Assembly (NCBI RefSeq): GCF_001661345.1
Contig: NW_017962913.1
Span: 2,299,428-2,363,427 of the forward strand
DNA: 64,000 nt
Reading direction: 5' to 3'
Origin: Ascoidea rubescens DSM 1968
Taxonomy: Eukaryota; Ascomycota; Saccharomycetes; Ascoideales; Ascoideaceae
This document shows, in pieces, positions 31,482-41,851 of the stretch (positions are counted from its first letter, which is position 1; each line of letters starts with the position of its first letter). Both the position numbers and the translations under genes were made by a program. The notes under the pieces are model-generated. The model ran no database searches, was not told the origin of the DNA, and saw only the letters and a program-made list of their open reading frames with translations.

Positions 31482-31645
31482 ACATCTTTTGTAAACAGTA
31501 TCTATAATTATCTGTCGATCTCACTTCTCTTTTCATCCATCGCTTTTGAAACACATCATCCCAACTATTGCTACATCTTAGTTTCAAACTATCCAACATA
31601 CACATTTATACATCTAAAACATATTACGCTTTTCTTTCCTTGCCT

Positions 31646-34275
31646 TTAAAAAAATGGTATAAAATCAAATTCCTCATTAACACAATCAATCCCAACCTTA
31701 TCCTCGTTCTTTTCCTTCTCTAATATCTCTTTATTAATCTTCCAGACTCTTTTAAGTTTCTTCAACGATGATTCAGCACTCCCAACCCCCAAATGAATCA
31801 AACACTCAAAAAAGAACTCGATTATCCTTTGATGTCTCCCTCGAATACAGTTTATCCCAATGATAATAGACGGCCAATGAAGCATAGTCAATCTATAGTT
31901 ATTATCCAATTTCTTGAATATCCTAACCTTATGTTCAATCAGAATCTCAAATTTATCTCCATCACCTTCACCACCATCGCCGCCACCACCACTACAATCA
32001 CCATTAGCATCGCCATTGCTATATCCTTTTATAAAATCAAGCTCAAGAAAATAATAGTTCTCCATAGAACTCTCAACAACTTCCTGAATCAACCCATTGC
32101 TTATGCTAACATTGAAAAAGTCCCTCAATTTATAGACTTTTATTATAGACGCATTCACATGAAACCTCTGCGACAAATCATACCATGAGTAAAGAAACTT
32201 TTCCTCTTTACCTGTTTTTCCATTTTTCCTCAATCCAAATCCATAACACGAACTGGGAAGCCTCACTTTAATATGGTTCGCTTTATCAATATCACTGCAA
32301 TCTCCCTGATAGAATGGATGAAACTCATTCTCCTCATCGATGATTATTTCCTTGGATGCAAACTTATAATTCTTCGCCTTCTCCAATAACCTCATCAAAT
32401 AAAAAATCATCTCATTCCGATTATAATACTCTCCTTCATTTTTCTGTTTCCTATAATTCTTTCCCTTTTTAATTATCTTGATTATCTCCTTAAACAACAA
32501 CAACACATCATTAGAATGTCCAAGAAAAATATTATACCCATCAAGTGAAACTAACCCCATTTTTTTTAAATACAATAACTCTTCTTCACTATAAACTTTT
32601 TCCTCTTCAACTCCATACTCCAGTTCCATTTCTTTTCCATTATCTGCACCCTTAAACTTATCATCATTATTCAATATAAGCTCAATACTCGTTAATGAAT
32701 TCAAACTATTCTCGTTTCCTTCATATAAATCATCCGATAGTTCATTACTTAACGAAGCCAATAATTCAACAGATGTGAAAATCAATTTAGCAAACGTTAA
32801 CATTGGTGATAAAATCCTATTATTTCGAATTCTATTATTATCATTAATATTATTATTAATATTATTAGTAGCAGTAGCAGTATTGCTACCACTCGTTTTA
32901 TTATTGCTTTTATTACTGTAATATTTCAAATAATTTATTAATAAAACTTTAGCATTATGAAGATAATTTCTCCATGCTCCATTGTATTGAACTATAGTCG
33001 AATCAATGGTCAACATTAACGCTGTAATAATCAATGCATCAATATTCTTCACTATTTTAGTCTTGGATTTAATATCAATCATTCCTTTAGACGTTATAGA
33101 ATTCAATGTCTTATTTGCCTTATCTTGTTCTCGGTCTTCAGTATCATTATCTTTTAATTTCACTTTATACTCTTTACTTTTATTATCTTCTTTCTTTTCC
33201 TTTTTTACCGCATCTTTTTCTGTTACATTTTCATCATCATTTTTAATATCATCTTTCTGTATTTCTTTATTATTTTCTTTTTCATTTATATCTTTTTCAT
33301 TTATATCTTTTTCCTTATCTTTTTCCTTATCTTTTTCCTTATCTTTTTCCTTATCTTTTTCTCCATTTTTTTCTCCCTTTTGTTTCGATTCAATTGATAC
33401 TGATGATCTTTTTGATGAATTTAATGATATATCTGACTTGAAATTATCATTCAATGTTTTAAGACATGTAGATAAATAATTTTTTCGATATAAATCATCT
33501 TTAATATCATTTGTTCTCAAAAATTCCAATCTTGCCGTTATAGCTAATAATGAACTTAGTAAAAATGGACAATTCTTAGCTTGAATTAATAATAAATCTC
33601 TAATAGGATTTTGTTCCCATACTGTACAATCATTCTCAGAATCATTTTCCAGGCCATTTACCAGATTATTATCATTATTATCATTATTATCATTATTATC
33701 ATTATTATTATTATTATTATCATTATTATTATCTTTTTTGTTCTCTATTAAATTATCAAGTTTCCGTTTTTTCAGTTCTGGAAGTCTATTAAACTCATCT
33801 AATTTCCCTTCAAGATATAAAACAGGATCTAAATACTTTTTTGATACAGCTAATGGAAAATATTTTAAACTGACATCATTGAAAAACTTTTTCAAATAAT
33901 TAAGATGATTTATATTTAGATTTTTAATGTTTTTAAAAATTGATAATGGAACTGGTCGAAGAATTGATTTTAGTATAATAGGTTTAGAGCTTATTGGGTT
34001 GTTTGATGATTTTAAAAAGGAGATATCAATTAAATTATTATTAATATCAAGAATATAAACTTTATCTAAAGAATCGAGAGAATTGACTTTGGGAGTTGAC
34101 ATTATATCAAAACAAGAAAACGTTTTAACAAGAATTTCTTTGTCATTGTTTATTATTGGAGAATTTGGAGCATCATCATATGTCGCAGGTTTATTTCTGT
34201 GATCAGTGTTATTATTTGACTGATAGTTAGTGTTTAAACAATTAACATCATTGCCATTTATATTATTAATAAAGC

Positions 34276-34315
<40 letters not shown>

Positions 34316-35639
34316 GTTGTTGTTGTTGTTGTTGTTACTAATTTTGTTGAAGGGGAGATAGTCATTAAGAGTGATTGGATTTAATTGAGTTAGATCAGAG
34401 CCATTTAAATTATGTTTTGCATCACTCTTGATTATATATTCAAAGTTTAAGTTATTGTAATCTGGAAATGGAGAATTGGTATAGCTGCGTTGACTAGTAG
34501 TTTTGTGATGGTTCTGATTATTCGAGGTGATATTTTGATTAGATGAATGATTATTGAAAGAATTGTTTCGATTATTAGATTGAACTTGGTTGGACATTAA
34601 AGGTAAAGAGAGTAATTCTTTTAGGAAATCGTCCATTTCGAAATTAAGAGTATTTGAAGTGATGTTGTTGTTTGTGTTGTAGTTGAAATCTAAATTTTGG
34701 TTATTTATGGGATTGTTGTTAGAGTTTGTGTTAGAGTTACCATTATTGTTATTGCTTTTGTTGTTATTGTTATTAAAGTTGAAAGTGTTATAGTTATTTT
34801 GATTTAAGTTTAAAGAAGAATCATTACGAATGTTTGAAGTGTGTGGTTGATAGAAGTTGTATTGATTATTGTTCAAGTTGTTTGGAATATTGTTTTGATT
34901 ATTTTGATGAAAGTTGTTATTTGAAGGGTAGTTGTAGTTATTTGAGTCGTTATAGAGGATGTTATTTTGATTTAAATGATAGTTTTGAATGTTATTAATG
35001 TTATTATTGTTGTTATAGTTATCTATTGGGGGGTTAGTTGAAGGGTTAGTTGAAGGATTAATTGATGGATAATTGTTTGAGTAGTTGTTCAAGTTTAAGA
35101 TATAATTGTTTATATCATAACTGATCAAGTCATTCAAGTTATCAGTTAGGGTATTGGCGTTGCTTAGTAGGTTTTTCTCTAGAGAAGTTGAAGAAGAAGG
35201 GGAAGATAAAAGGGAATCGTTCTTTTCTTTTTGATACAAATGAATTGAATTTAATTGGGATTGGGATTGAGAGTGAGATCGAGAATGGTTATAATTTTTT
35301 GAATCATTATGAGTGTTATTTTGAATATTATTTTGAATGTTATTTTGAATATTATTTTGATTATTTGTATTGATACTGATATTGATATTTTTTATTGAGT
35401 CATTTGAAGAAAAGTTTAAATTCTGGTTATTTAAACCAAAAGATTGAAAATCATTTAAGATTTTATTATCTTTATTTTTATTTATATTATTTTTATTTTT
35501 ATTTATATTTATATTATTTTTATTATTTTTATTATTTTTATTATTTTTATTTTTATTACTAGTAGTAGTAGTAATAGTATTAGAATTGCTAATGTTAATT
35601 AAAATTTTATTAATATCAGTAAGTGAATTTTTCTTTAAT

Positions 35640-35670
<31 letters not shown>

Positions 35671-36010
35671 TATTATTGGTGGTGTTATTTGGAATCAATT
35701 TTTTTGAGGAAATGTTAATTAGGTCGTTTGAATTTATAGTGAAAGCTCTTGAATCACTAAATTTGATTGATTTTTCGTAGATACATTTTTTGTTTAGATG
35801 TTTACATTGCCAACAATCAGGCTTACCTTCGTCACATTTTAGTTTCCTTCTTTTACATTCTTTGCAGCCATTTCTGCTGTATTGTCTTTTTTTCCTCTGG
35901 GGTTGTAGAGCAGAGTTGCTGCTATTGCTGTTGCTGTTGCTGTTGCTGCTGTTATTATTATTATTAATATTATTATTATTTGGGTTGGTGTTGGTATTGT
36001 TTGAGTTCAT
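31646..36010 (-). CDS. Zn(II)2Cys6 transcription factor, LYS14-like, very Asn-rich
   Basis: 1454 residues. A Zn2Cys6 binuclear cluster uses Cys 49, 52, 59, 66, 69 and 76, within SRNGCKECKRRKLKCDEGKP and CWQCKHLNKKC. The SRNGCKECKRRKLKCDE form is typical of the Lys14-like group of Saccharomycotina regulators. The C-terminal half has the helical regulatory region of such factors (LTMLHWPSIIIGINCI, GSAESSLKKLKRVW). Residues 80-620 are Asn-rich with a pure run near 34275-34340. A KDKE repeat lies at 33310-33360 (12-bp unit). No frame break is seen. It should bind CGG-type sites. The target pathway (lysine synthesis or other) cannot be read from sequence, so I give no symbol. Confidence 0.86.
33308..33362 (-). 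repeat. 12-bp coding repeat (KDKE)n in the Zn2Cys6 gene
   Basis: Repeated TTATCTTTTTCC units (plus strand) encode alternating KDKE, beside INEKD repeats at 33280-33308. The result is a highly charged helix-prone stretch in an otherwise Asn-rich linker. Confidence 0.85.
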
Positions 36011-37446
36011 TTTGGGATATGAAAAATGAAGTAAATATGGTATAGGTTGATGTTAGCCTATATAGGCTGGGAATTAAATAGAGATATAGAGAGAAAGAAA
36101 AAGAAAGAGAAAGAGAAACAAAGCCTAAAACCCAAAGCAAAAATTGAAACAGCAGTTCGGAATAGCTTTAATGTAAAGTAAATGCTATTATTCAGCTGAA
36201 AATGAGTAGAACAAAACAGCAATAAATGAAGATCAGATAGTACCACTAGTAGTAGTAATTGAAAACTCAAAACGAGTATATGCCAGTAAAACCCAAAGAG
36301 AAACTCAAAGCAGCTAAACAGAGGGAATAAGACTTGAGACAAAAAGACGTGGAAAAACGATGGGCCACCAATAAAAGACAAGCAACAAGAGAAAGCAGCT
36401 AGCAAAGACAAAACATATAGCGACGAATTGAGCAAAGGAGCAGAGAGAGCGAAGGACTTGAGATGGTTGATGCTGGGAAGCGATGTTCAACAACAAAAGC
36501 GAGTTTTGGCAGAAACAGAGCGAAAACAGAGCGAAAACAGAGCAAAAACAGCAGAAAAGCAGAGACAGAGCACACACAGAGAGCATCACTTCATGGATCT
36601 GGCATTGATGAGCACAGCTCGATAGTGCTGGAGACAACTTACCAGTCGACAACTTCCAGAGCCTGGAGATAACCCACAACAGCCTGAGATAGCCTGGAGA
36701 TGAGCCAGAAGATAGCCAGAAGAACGCTCCTCTGTTGCCCACATCGGGTTATCTTTTCCGAGAAGACGTACCCCACTGCTGGCGCTGGAAAGTCGCGTGA
36801 ATTACACATGCACCCAACCTGCCGGCGACTTGTGCACGTGCTGCTCAGCTGAGCCCTAGCGGGTTTAGCACGTTACCCTTCTGCCACGCGCACAAAAGCC
36901 GCTTCTGCTGTCTCTTCTTCCTGTTTACCTCCCCCATGACCTTCCAAGTTTTATAACTATGATGAAACTTAGCACTTCTGAAACTCTGACCGATTCCCTT
37001 TCCTATGGAAATTGCCGGTGCTCAGCGCCGGCTTGGGTTTTGAATGGAGTCAACGCTTGGTGCACAATTCTTGTTACAACTTAAAGCGTTTGCTATTTCT
37101 GATCCTTTGTATTACTTGGTCTGGTTGTCTAGTTTACTTTAATACATTTCTTTCCCTACTCTTCTCTGTAGTTTCTCACCTCCACTTTTCAAGGTAGATT
37201 ATACCACTGGTTCATCACCATATAATCTGTATACTGAGTGGTAGAGCAAGTCAATGGCGCTACTATCGGCTCCATTTTGTTTTTGATTTTATTATTTTTC
37301 CTTTGTTATTATATTCTTATAAACCAAGAGTCGTTTGCTTATTTTTTTTTATTTTTTTTTAATCTTTTTTTCGTTTACTTTTAAATTTTATATTACACTT
37401 GAGGTTGATTTATACAATCGAAAACAAACATCATATAACTTAAACT
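36011..37446. promoter_or_regulatory. Promoter region of the LYS14-like gene with GC island
   Basis: No gene supported. AGAGCGAAAACAG repeats lie at 36518-36545. 36781-36900 is about 60% G+C by my count and holds CACGTG at 36835-36840. The right end, near the USE1-like stop, is T- and AT-rich. A GGTAGAGC-like string near 37240 does not make a tRNA. Confidence 0.55.
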
Positions 37447-38562
37447 TTAAAATCTTCGAACAACACTGATAATGAAAATAGCAATCAACGGCCCCACAAT
37501 AACAAATACACTCGCATAAAGAATAAACCAAATAGTTATCTTCCCATCTTTACTAAATTTATCCAACCTACCACTAACCGTATTCAACTTCAAATGCGTA
37601 TTCTCAATTGACTTGGTACTTAATTTCAAGTATTCTTCGTCTTCTTTTAATTTATCTGAAAATTTCATCGAGCTTTCTTTTAAATTATTAACAAAACTCA
37701 ACATTTCTCCAATCAACTTGTTTTGTAAATTGTCATGCATCTCATTTTCATTATCAATGTTTTTCTCTCCCTTTCCTTCTCCCTGTAAATTCATCTCCTT
37801 TAGTTTTTTCCGATTGGAACTCGATAACAATCGCTTTCTTAATTGATTCAATTCATTCTCTTCCTTATCGCCTTCTTTTTTAATAACCTCCACTTTATCC
37901 TCACCATCATCTCCTTCTATCCCCTCCTTCTTTTCTTCTTCCCTCTCTTTATCTTCTCTCTCCGTAATCTCTCTTGCCTCTCTCTCTTGAACTTCTCTCA
38001 ATACATAATTGCCCTCAAACCTTCGTCTTTCAACTTCGTATCCTAACTTGCTCACTCGATTTTTAATCTCTCTCATCTCCATCATATAACTATCCCTATT
38101 ATCATGTAGTCCGTTCATCTTACCACCAATCTTACCATCTCCTATTATATTATCATTTACAAACTCTTCATCATTGAGATGCATACTTATATTAAACGTG
38201 CTCTTACTATTCTCTTTGGAATTGTAATTGTAATTTCCATTATATCCCCTATTAATATTAATATTATTATTATTATTATTATCATCATCGTTATTTAATC
38301 TCAAATAATCCTCTTTATTCGCTTTGATATTCTTCTTCCGAATATAATCAATATCTTTATTTATACTCTCGCTTATTAAACAGTTCAAAAACGCAATTGA
38401 ATCCTCATCATCACCGCCATTACCATCTTCTATTATCTTATTATATTCATCATATATCAAATCCAAATTTCGTACCAATTCCAAACTCATTTCAATCAAC
38501 AGTTCTTCTTTAAATGATTTATCCTCTCTCTCTCTCTGATTATCTGTCAATAATCTCTGCAT
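37447..38562 (-). CDS. USE1: Use1-like SNARE of the ER/Golgi retrograde pathway
   Basis: 371 residues with a C-terminal anchor (about 342-368, WFILYASVFVIVGPLIAIF) and two trailing Arg. Before it is a SNARE-like heptad region: NKLIGEMLSFVNNLKESSMK, FSDKLKEDEEYLKLSTKSIE, then NTHLKLNTVSGRLDKF. The LKED...L pattern suits Use1, whose central layer is unusual in carrying Asp instead of Gln. Use1 works with Sec20, Ufe1 and Sec22 in fusion of Golgi-derived vesicles with the ER. The N-terminal part has low-complexity Asn/Asp and Glu/Lys inserts, making it longer than S. cerevisiae Use1 (about 245). Another tail-anchored SNARE such as Sec20 is a weaker alternative. The first ATG is used. Confidence 0.72.
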   Translation of the reverse strand: MQRLLTDNQREREDKSFKEELLIEMSLELVRNLDLIYDEYNKIIEDGNGGDDEDSIAFLNCLISESINKDIDYIRKKNIKANKEDYLRLNNDDDNNNNNNININRGYNGNYNYNSKENSKSTFNISMHLNDEEFVNDNIIGDGKIGGKMNGLHDNRDSYMMEMREIKNRVSKLGYEVERRRFEGNYVLREVQEREAREITEREDKEREEEKKEGIEGDDGEDKVEVIKKEGDKEENELNQLRKRLLSSSNRKKLKEMNLQGEGKGEKNIDNENEMHDNLQNKLIGEMLSFVNNLKESSMKFSDKLKEDEEYLKLSTKSIENTHLKLNTVSGRLDKFSKDGKITIWFILYASVFVIVGPLIAIFIISVVRRF

Positions 38563-39691
38563 CCTCTATACATCCTAAATCCACAATAACACAAAAGTCA
38601 CATGCTTAACTCACCCAAACCTAATCAAATCCTTTCAGATTATGTAATTATTACCTAATCAACTATAACCCTATTTTAATCAATTCAATTTCTTAACCAA
38701 ATTAATCTTCTCTATAACTTCACTTATATTACTTCCAATTTCGGTAATTTCTTGCACACCTCCTCAATATCTGCTTTTCATTCCAAATTGTATAATATAT
38801 TTATCTTAATCCTTTTATCCTTCACAATTCGCCGAAATTATCTAATCATCTCTTTCTTGAAATCTAGCACTCTTAATTTTTTAACCCTATTTCATTACCA
38901 ACCGCCAAAAGATCCTATTTTTTAAAAGACCGTATTTTTTGCTGATACAAACAATCACTTTACTGAAAGATATCTGAAGTGAAATAAACTCAACACTATT
39001 TTCTGATAACCCATCTAATAAAAAAATATTGATATCGTTACAGATAATAAATCATTTCAAGTCGAAAACCCTGCGATTTTTGTATGAAAAACAATCTAAC
39101 ATACCACCATGGTTTATATTTTTGCTGAACCATTTTTAATAATAACTCTTCTTTTCAGTATCAAATTCACACTTATAGATTTCGCTTCAGTTCTTCAATA
39201 GCATTGTTTTTTTTTAATTCTTATACAATCGAATCTCACATAAAATTCAGCAAAAGGACTCTGGAGAGACAGAAAAACTCACAGAAACAACATATTGAAA
39301 TGGAGTTTGGGTTGAAGATCATATGAGAAAAGGATGTCTATTCATCTATATTACTTTATTCTTGGAGTTGAAGATCTTTATATTATCCATTTCTATTGGT
39401 TCATCACTCATCAAATCCCATTTGAATCATTTGGATGTTTTTCCGAATAGTCGTCTATCCGAAAAATAAGCTTGTTTAAAGCCGTGACATACATATTTGT
39501 TGCATAGCTATTACACAATTGTCCGCATTATCATACATACAAAAGTTCAAATTGAATAACCTGTTTCGATTTGGTTTTCCATTACGATAAATTTGAATCC
39601 GTAGTAATATACGAAATCCGCAGTGTATCGTATTGCGTATATTTCCTCAATGACAATTCAAACAAATAGCGATTTTCTTTCTTCTTTTTCC
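38563..39691. promoter_or_regulatory. USE1-like promoter and NOC4 3' flank
   Basis: 1.1 kb, no gene. Small inverted elements are visible: TTTTTCCGAATAG/CTATCCGAAAAA near 39437-39467 and AATATACG/CGTATATT near 39606-39643. Their role is unknown. No tRNA, snoRNA or mobile element recognised. Confidence 0.45.
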
Positions 39692-41575
39692 TTACAAACT
39701 CCATCCTTCTAAATAAACTGATTGGCTAGAAACTTCATCCTCACTTTTTTCCTTATATTCAGCAAAGATTTGTTCCCATTCTTCAAATTCTAATCCTATT
39801 TCTCCTTTGAATCTTCGTTTTTTCTCACTATCCAACAACCCTTGATAACTCCAATCTAAGAAATCTTCCATATTATAGCTCATCTTTCTAAATGGCTCTT
39901 TAAATATTTTGGCAAGTGTTGCAATATTAGGATGATAATGTGTCATCATTGTCTCAAGCTCCCATAAAGATGAATCTATTGCATTTGTTTTATAAACATT
40001 CTCCTCATTATTATTAAATGGATCTTTGTAATTTGGATTCTCATTTTCCTTGATGTTATGAATCAATATCATTAAATTGGGATGCTTCTTTATCAAATTA
40101 TAAATAAATGGAATGATTATAACAACTGAACTTGATGAGTTATTTAAACTTAATCTGCTCATTTTTTTGATAAATGATGCTAGTAAGTTAATTGGTAGAT
40201 GTGTGGAATTAAAAAAAACTTCAACTAATCGAAACAATCTTGATTTGTAATTATTAGATAATATTAATGGATTTAAAAATAATTTATACAATTTATTATA
40301 GAAATCTGGATAATCTAAATTATAATCCTTAATTAACTCAAATAGCCCATTCAATGATAATATCTGAATAACTAAATCATCGTTTAAATTATAACAATCC
40401 GTTAAAAAATCCATAAGACTGCTTGGTTTATTTAAATACGGTATGATCTTTTTATGCAATATTAATAAAGTGGTCTTTAATTGAATTTTCAATAGATTTG
40501 GATTTGATAAAATTATAAACCAGTTTTCTTCAAATTTTTTAAAATATATTGCCTGTTTTTTTACAACTGAAACAGGATTCTTTATAAAATATATTTCTTT
40601 TTTAATATCATCATCTTCTTCTTCTTCTTCCTCATATTCGCTATCACTTTCGCTATCACTATCATTTCCATGATTTTTATTCTTATTTGTAGTATTTCTT
40701 TCAAAATTGTTTTTCAATTCAATTATAAAATCTCCTCTCATTATTGTTAAATACTTGGAAAAAATGCTCTGTATTTGAGCCTCACTATACTCATCTGATT
40801 TGAAATTTGAATCTTTTAAATCTGATAGAACTGAATTAATCTCACTTAAAAAATAGTATTTAAAATCGTCAAACTTATTTAAATAATTATTATTAAATTC
40901 TTGAACTAAAATACTATCGTTTGTACCATCATTCAATAGTTTTCCATTTATGGACTCTAAAAAAATTGAATGAATCAACTTATTATATGTTTCCACTGGA
41001 AAAGAATTGGAATCCTCTTCACTTTCTAATTTGATTAATCTAATATAAATTTCTAATCCATCTAAAATCAAATCGTTATCGAATTTAATCTCATTTAACA
41101 GTTTTAAAATCAAAGTCTTATATCTCACATAATTCTTGTATAGCCAATTGATTAAAATGATCTTTGAATTGGTCGACTCATCAGTCTCATTCTTGCTTTT
41201 AATGATCAATTTGTTAACATTCAATTTTTTCAATATTCTTTGTTTGTAAAAAAATTCAAACACTTTGAATAATGTGAAGTTAATTAATCTTGATAATGCT
41301 AATATCTGTTCTAAACTCTTTTCCAGTCTGGATTCCTTTTTAATTTTATTCAAAAAAACAAATTTTTCTTTCAACTTTTCAAAATTATTCAATAACACAA
41401 CTATCTTATTATAATTTTTGGGAGATTCGATTATTTCCTTATTATACTTCTTAACCTCAGCTTCTGTTAAAAACCTGAATTCCAGCTTTTTTTCTAACAA
41501 TTTGGATTTCGTCTTAGGCTTCTTCGAGCTGTCAGCAGTCTTTGAACTGACCAATTTCTTTCTCTTCAAACCCAT
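39692..41575 (-). CDS. NOC4: Noc4/Utp19 ribosome-biogenesis protein (CBF/MAK21 domain)
   Basis: The ATG at 41575 starts MGLKRKKLVSSK; the frame is open further upstream only from a TTG, so I use this ATG (627 residues; S. cerevisiae Noc4 has 552). The C-terminal CBF/MAK21 domain is clear: LPINLLASFIKKMSRLSL, IPFIYNLIKKHPNLMILIH, then SSLWELETMMTHYHPNIATL and a DFLDWSYQ segment. Noc4 pairs with Nop14 in the small-subunit processome and is needed for 40S maturation in the nucleolus. An acidic SDSESDSEYEEEEEEDDD stretch lies near residues 305-325. Two CTG codons occur, at 41324 and 41483. An RRPE-like motif sits in the promoter shared with the SNF2-like gene. Confidence 0.88.
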   Translation of the reverse strand: MGLKRKKLVSSKTADSSKKPKTKSKLLEKKLEFRFLTEAEVKKYNKEIIESPKNYNKIVVLLNNFEKLKEKFVFLNKIKKESRLEKSLEQILALSRLINFTLFKVFEFFYKQRILKKLNVNKLIIKSKNETDESTNSKIILINWLYKNYVRYKTLILKLLNEIKFDNDLILDGLEIYIRLIKLESEEDSNSFPVETYNKLIHSIFLESINGKLLNDGTNDSILVQEFNNNYLNKFDDFKYYFLSEINSVLSDLKDSNFKSDEYSEAQIQSIFSKYLTIMRGDFIIELKNNFERNTTNKNKNHGNDSDSESDSEYEEEEEEDDDIKKEIYFIKNPVSVVKKQAIYFKKFEENWFIILSNPNLLKIQLKTTLLILHKKIIPYLNKPSSLMDFLTDCYNLNDDLVIQILSLNGLFELIKDYNLDYPDFYNKLYKLFLNPLILSNNYKSRLFRLVEVFFNSTHLPINLLASFIKKMSRLSLNNSSSSVVIIIPFIYNLIKKHPNLMILIHNIKENENPNYKDPFNNNEENVYKTNAIDSSLWELETMMTHYHPNIATLAKIFKEPFRKMSYNMEDFLDWSYQGLLDSEKKRRFKGEIGLEFEEWEQIFAEYKEKSEDEVSSQSVYLEGWSL

Positions 41576-41657
41576 CCTCTGATAATCCCACTTGGTTCTT
41601 CTGATATCTTTAAATAACCAATCCAAATTTCACTGATTTTTCGTTAATTTTTTTCTC

Positions 41658-41667
41658 AAAAAATTTT
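41658..41667. promoter_or_regulatory. RRPE-like motif in the NOC4 promoter
   Basis: AAAAAATTTT fits the ribosomal RNA processing element found with PAC motifs upstream of yeast ribosome-biogenesis genes. It lies 83-92 bp upstream of the NOC4 ATG. I did not find a clear PAC (GATGAG) partner, so the call is tentative. Confidence 0.5.
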
Positions 41668-41705
41668 AGCGACCCCCACCACTGGTTTCAAATCACTAAT
41701 GAGAG

Positions 41706-41711
41706 CACGTG
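41706..41711. promoter_or_regulatory. CACGTG palindrome in the NOC4/SNF2-like divergent promoter
   Basis: A CACGTG core flanked as GCACGTGATT, midway between the two divergent starts. Cbf1, Pho4 or Tye7-type bHLH binding is possible. Confidence 0.45.
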
Positions 41712-41851
41712 ATTGCTTGCTCTTTTTAGACTGCTCTTTTTTGATTGGATGTTTGAGAAGTGGTTGAAGCAGTATCAAAACCCAAATAGTTGGAATTGAT
41801 TTTGATGATTATATTGACGATATTGTTGGCCCACTTATAAATATAAGTACA

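Larger units (their letters stand above)
28644..31645. promoter_or_regulatory. 3-kb region upstream of PUF4
   Basis: No gene I can support. From the PUF4 start outward: GAATA microsatellite (28706-28805), ATATATG repeat (about 28897-28926), an ATT/GTT block (29148-29262), 11-bp TTTCTAGTGAC repeats (29711-29741), a GC island with two CACGTG sites (30061-30360), a stretch of loose GATGCTGGA repeats (30420-30690), and a 25-bp inverted repeat (31430-31481) near the 3' end of the next gene. Long frames in the GC island look like composition artefacts. Confidence 0.55.

Noticed and set aside
37180-37260. tRNA-like string with GAGTGGTAGAGCAAGT
   Set aside because: No acceptor stem, no GGTTCGA-type B box in register, and no T-run terminator.
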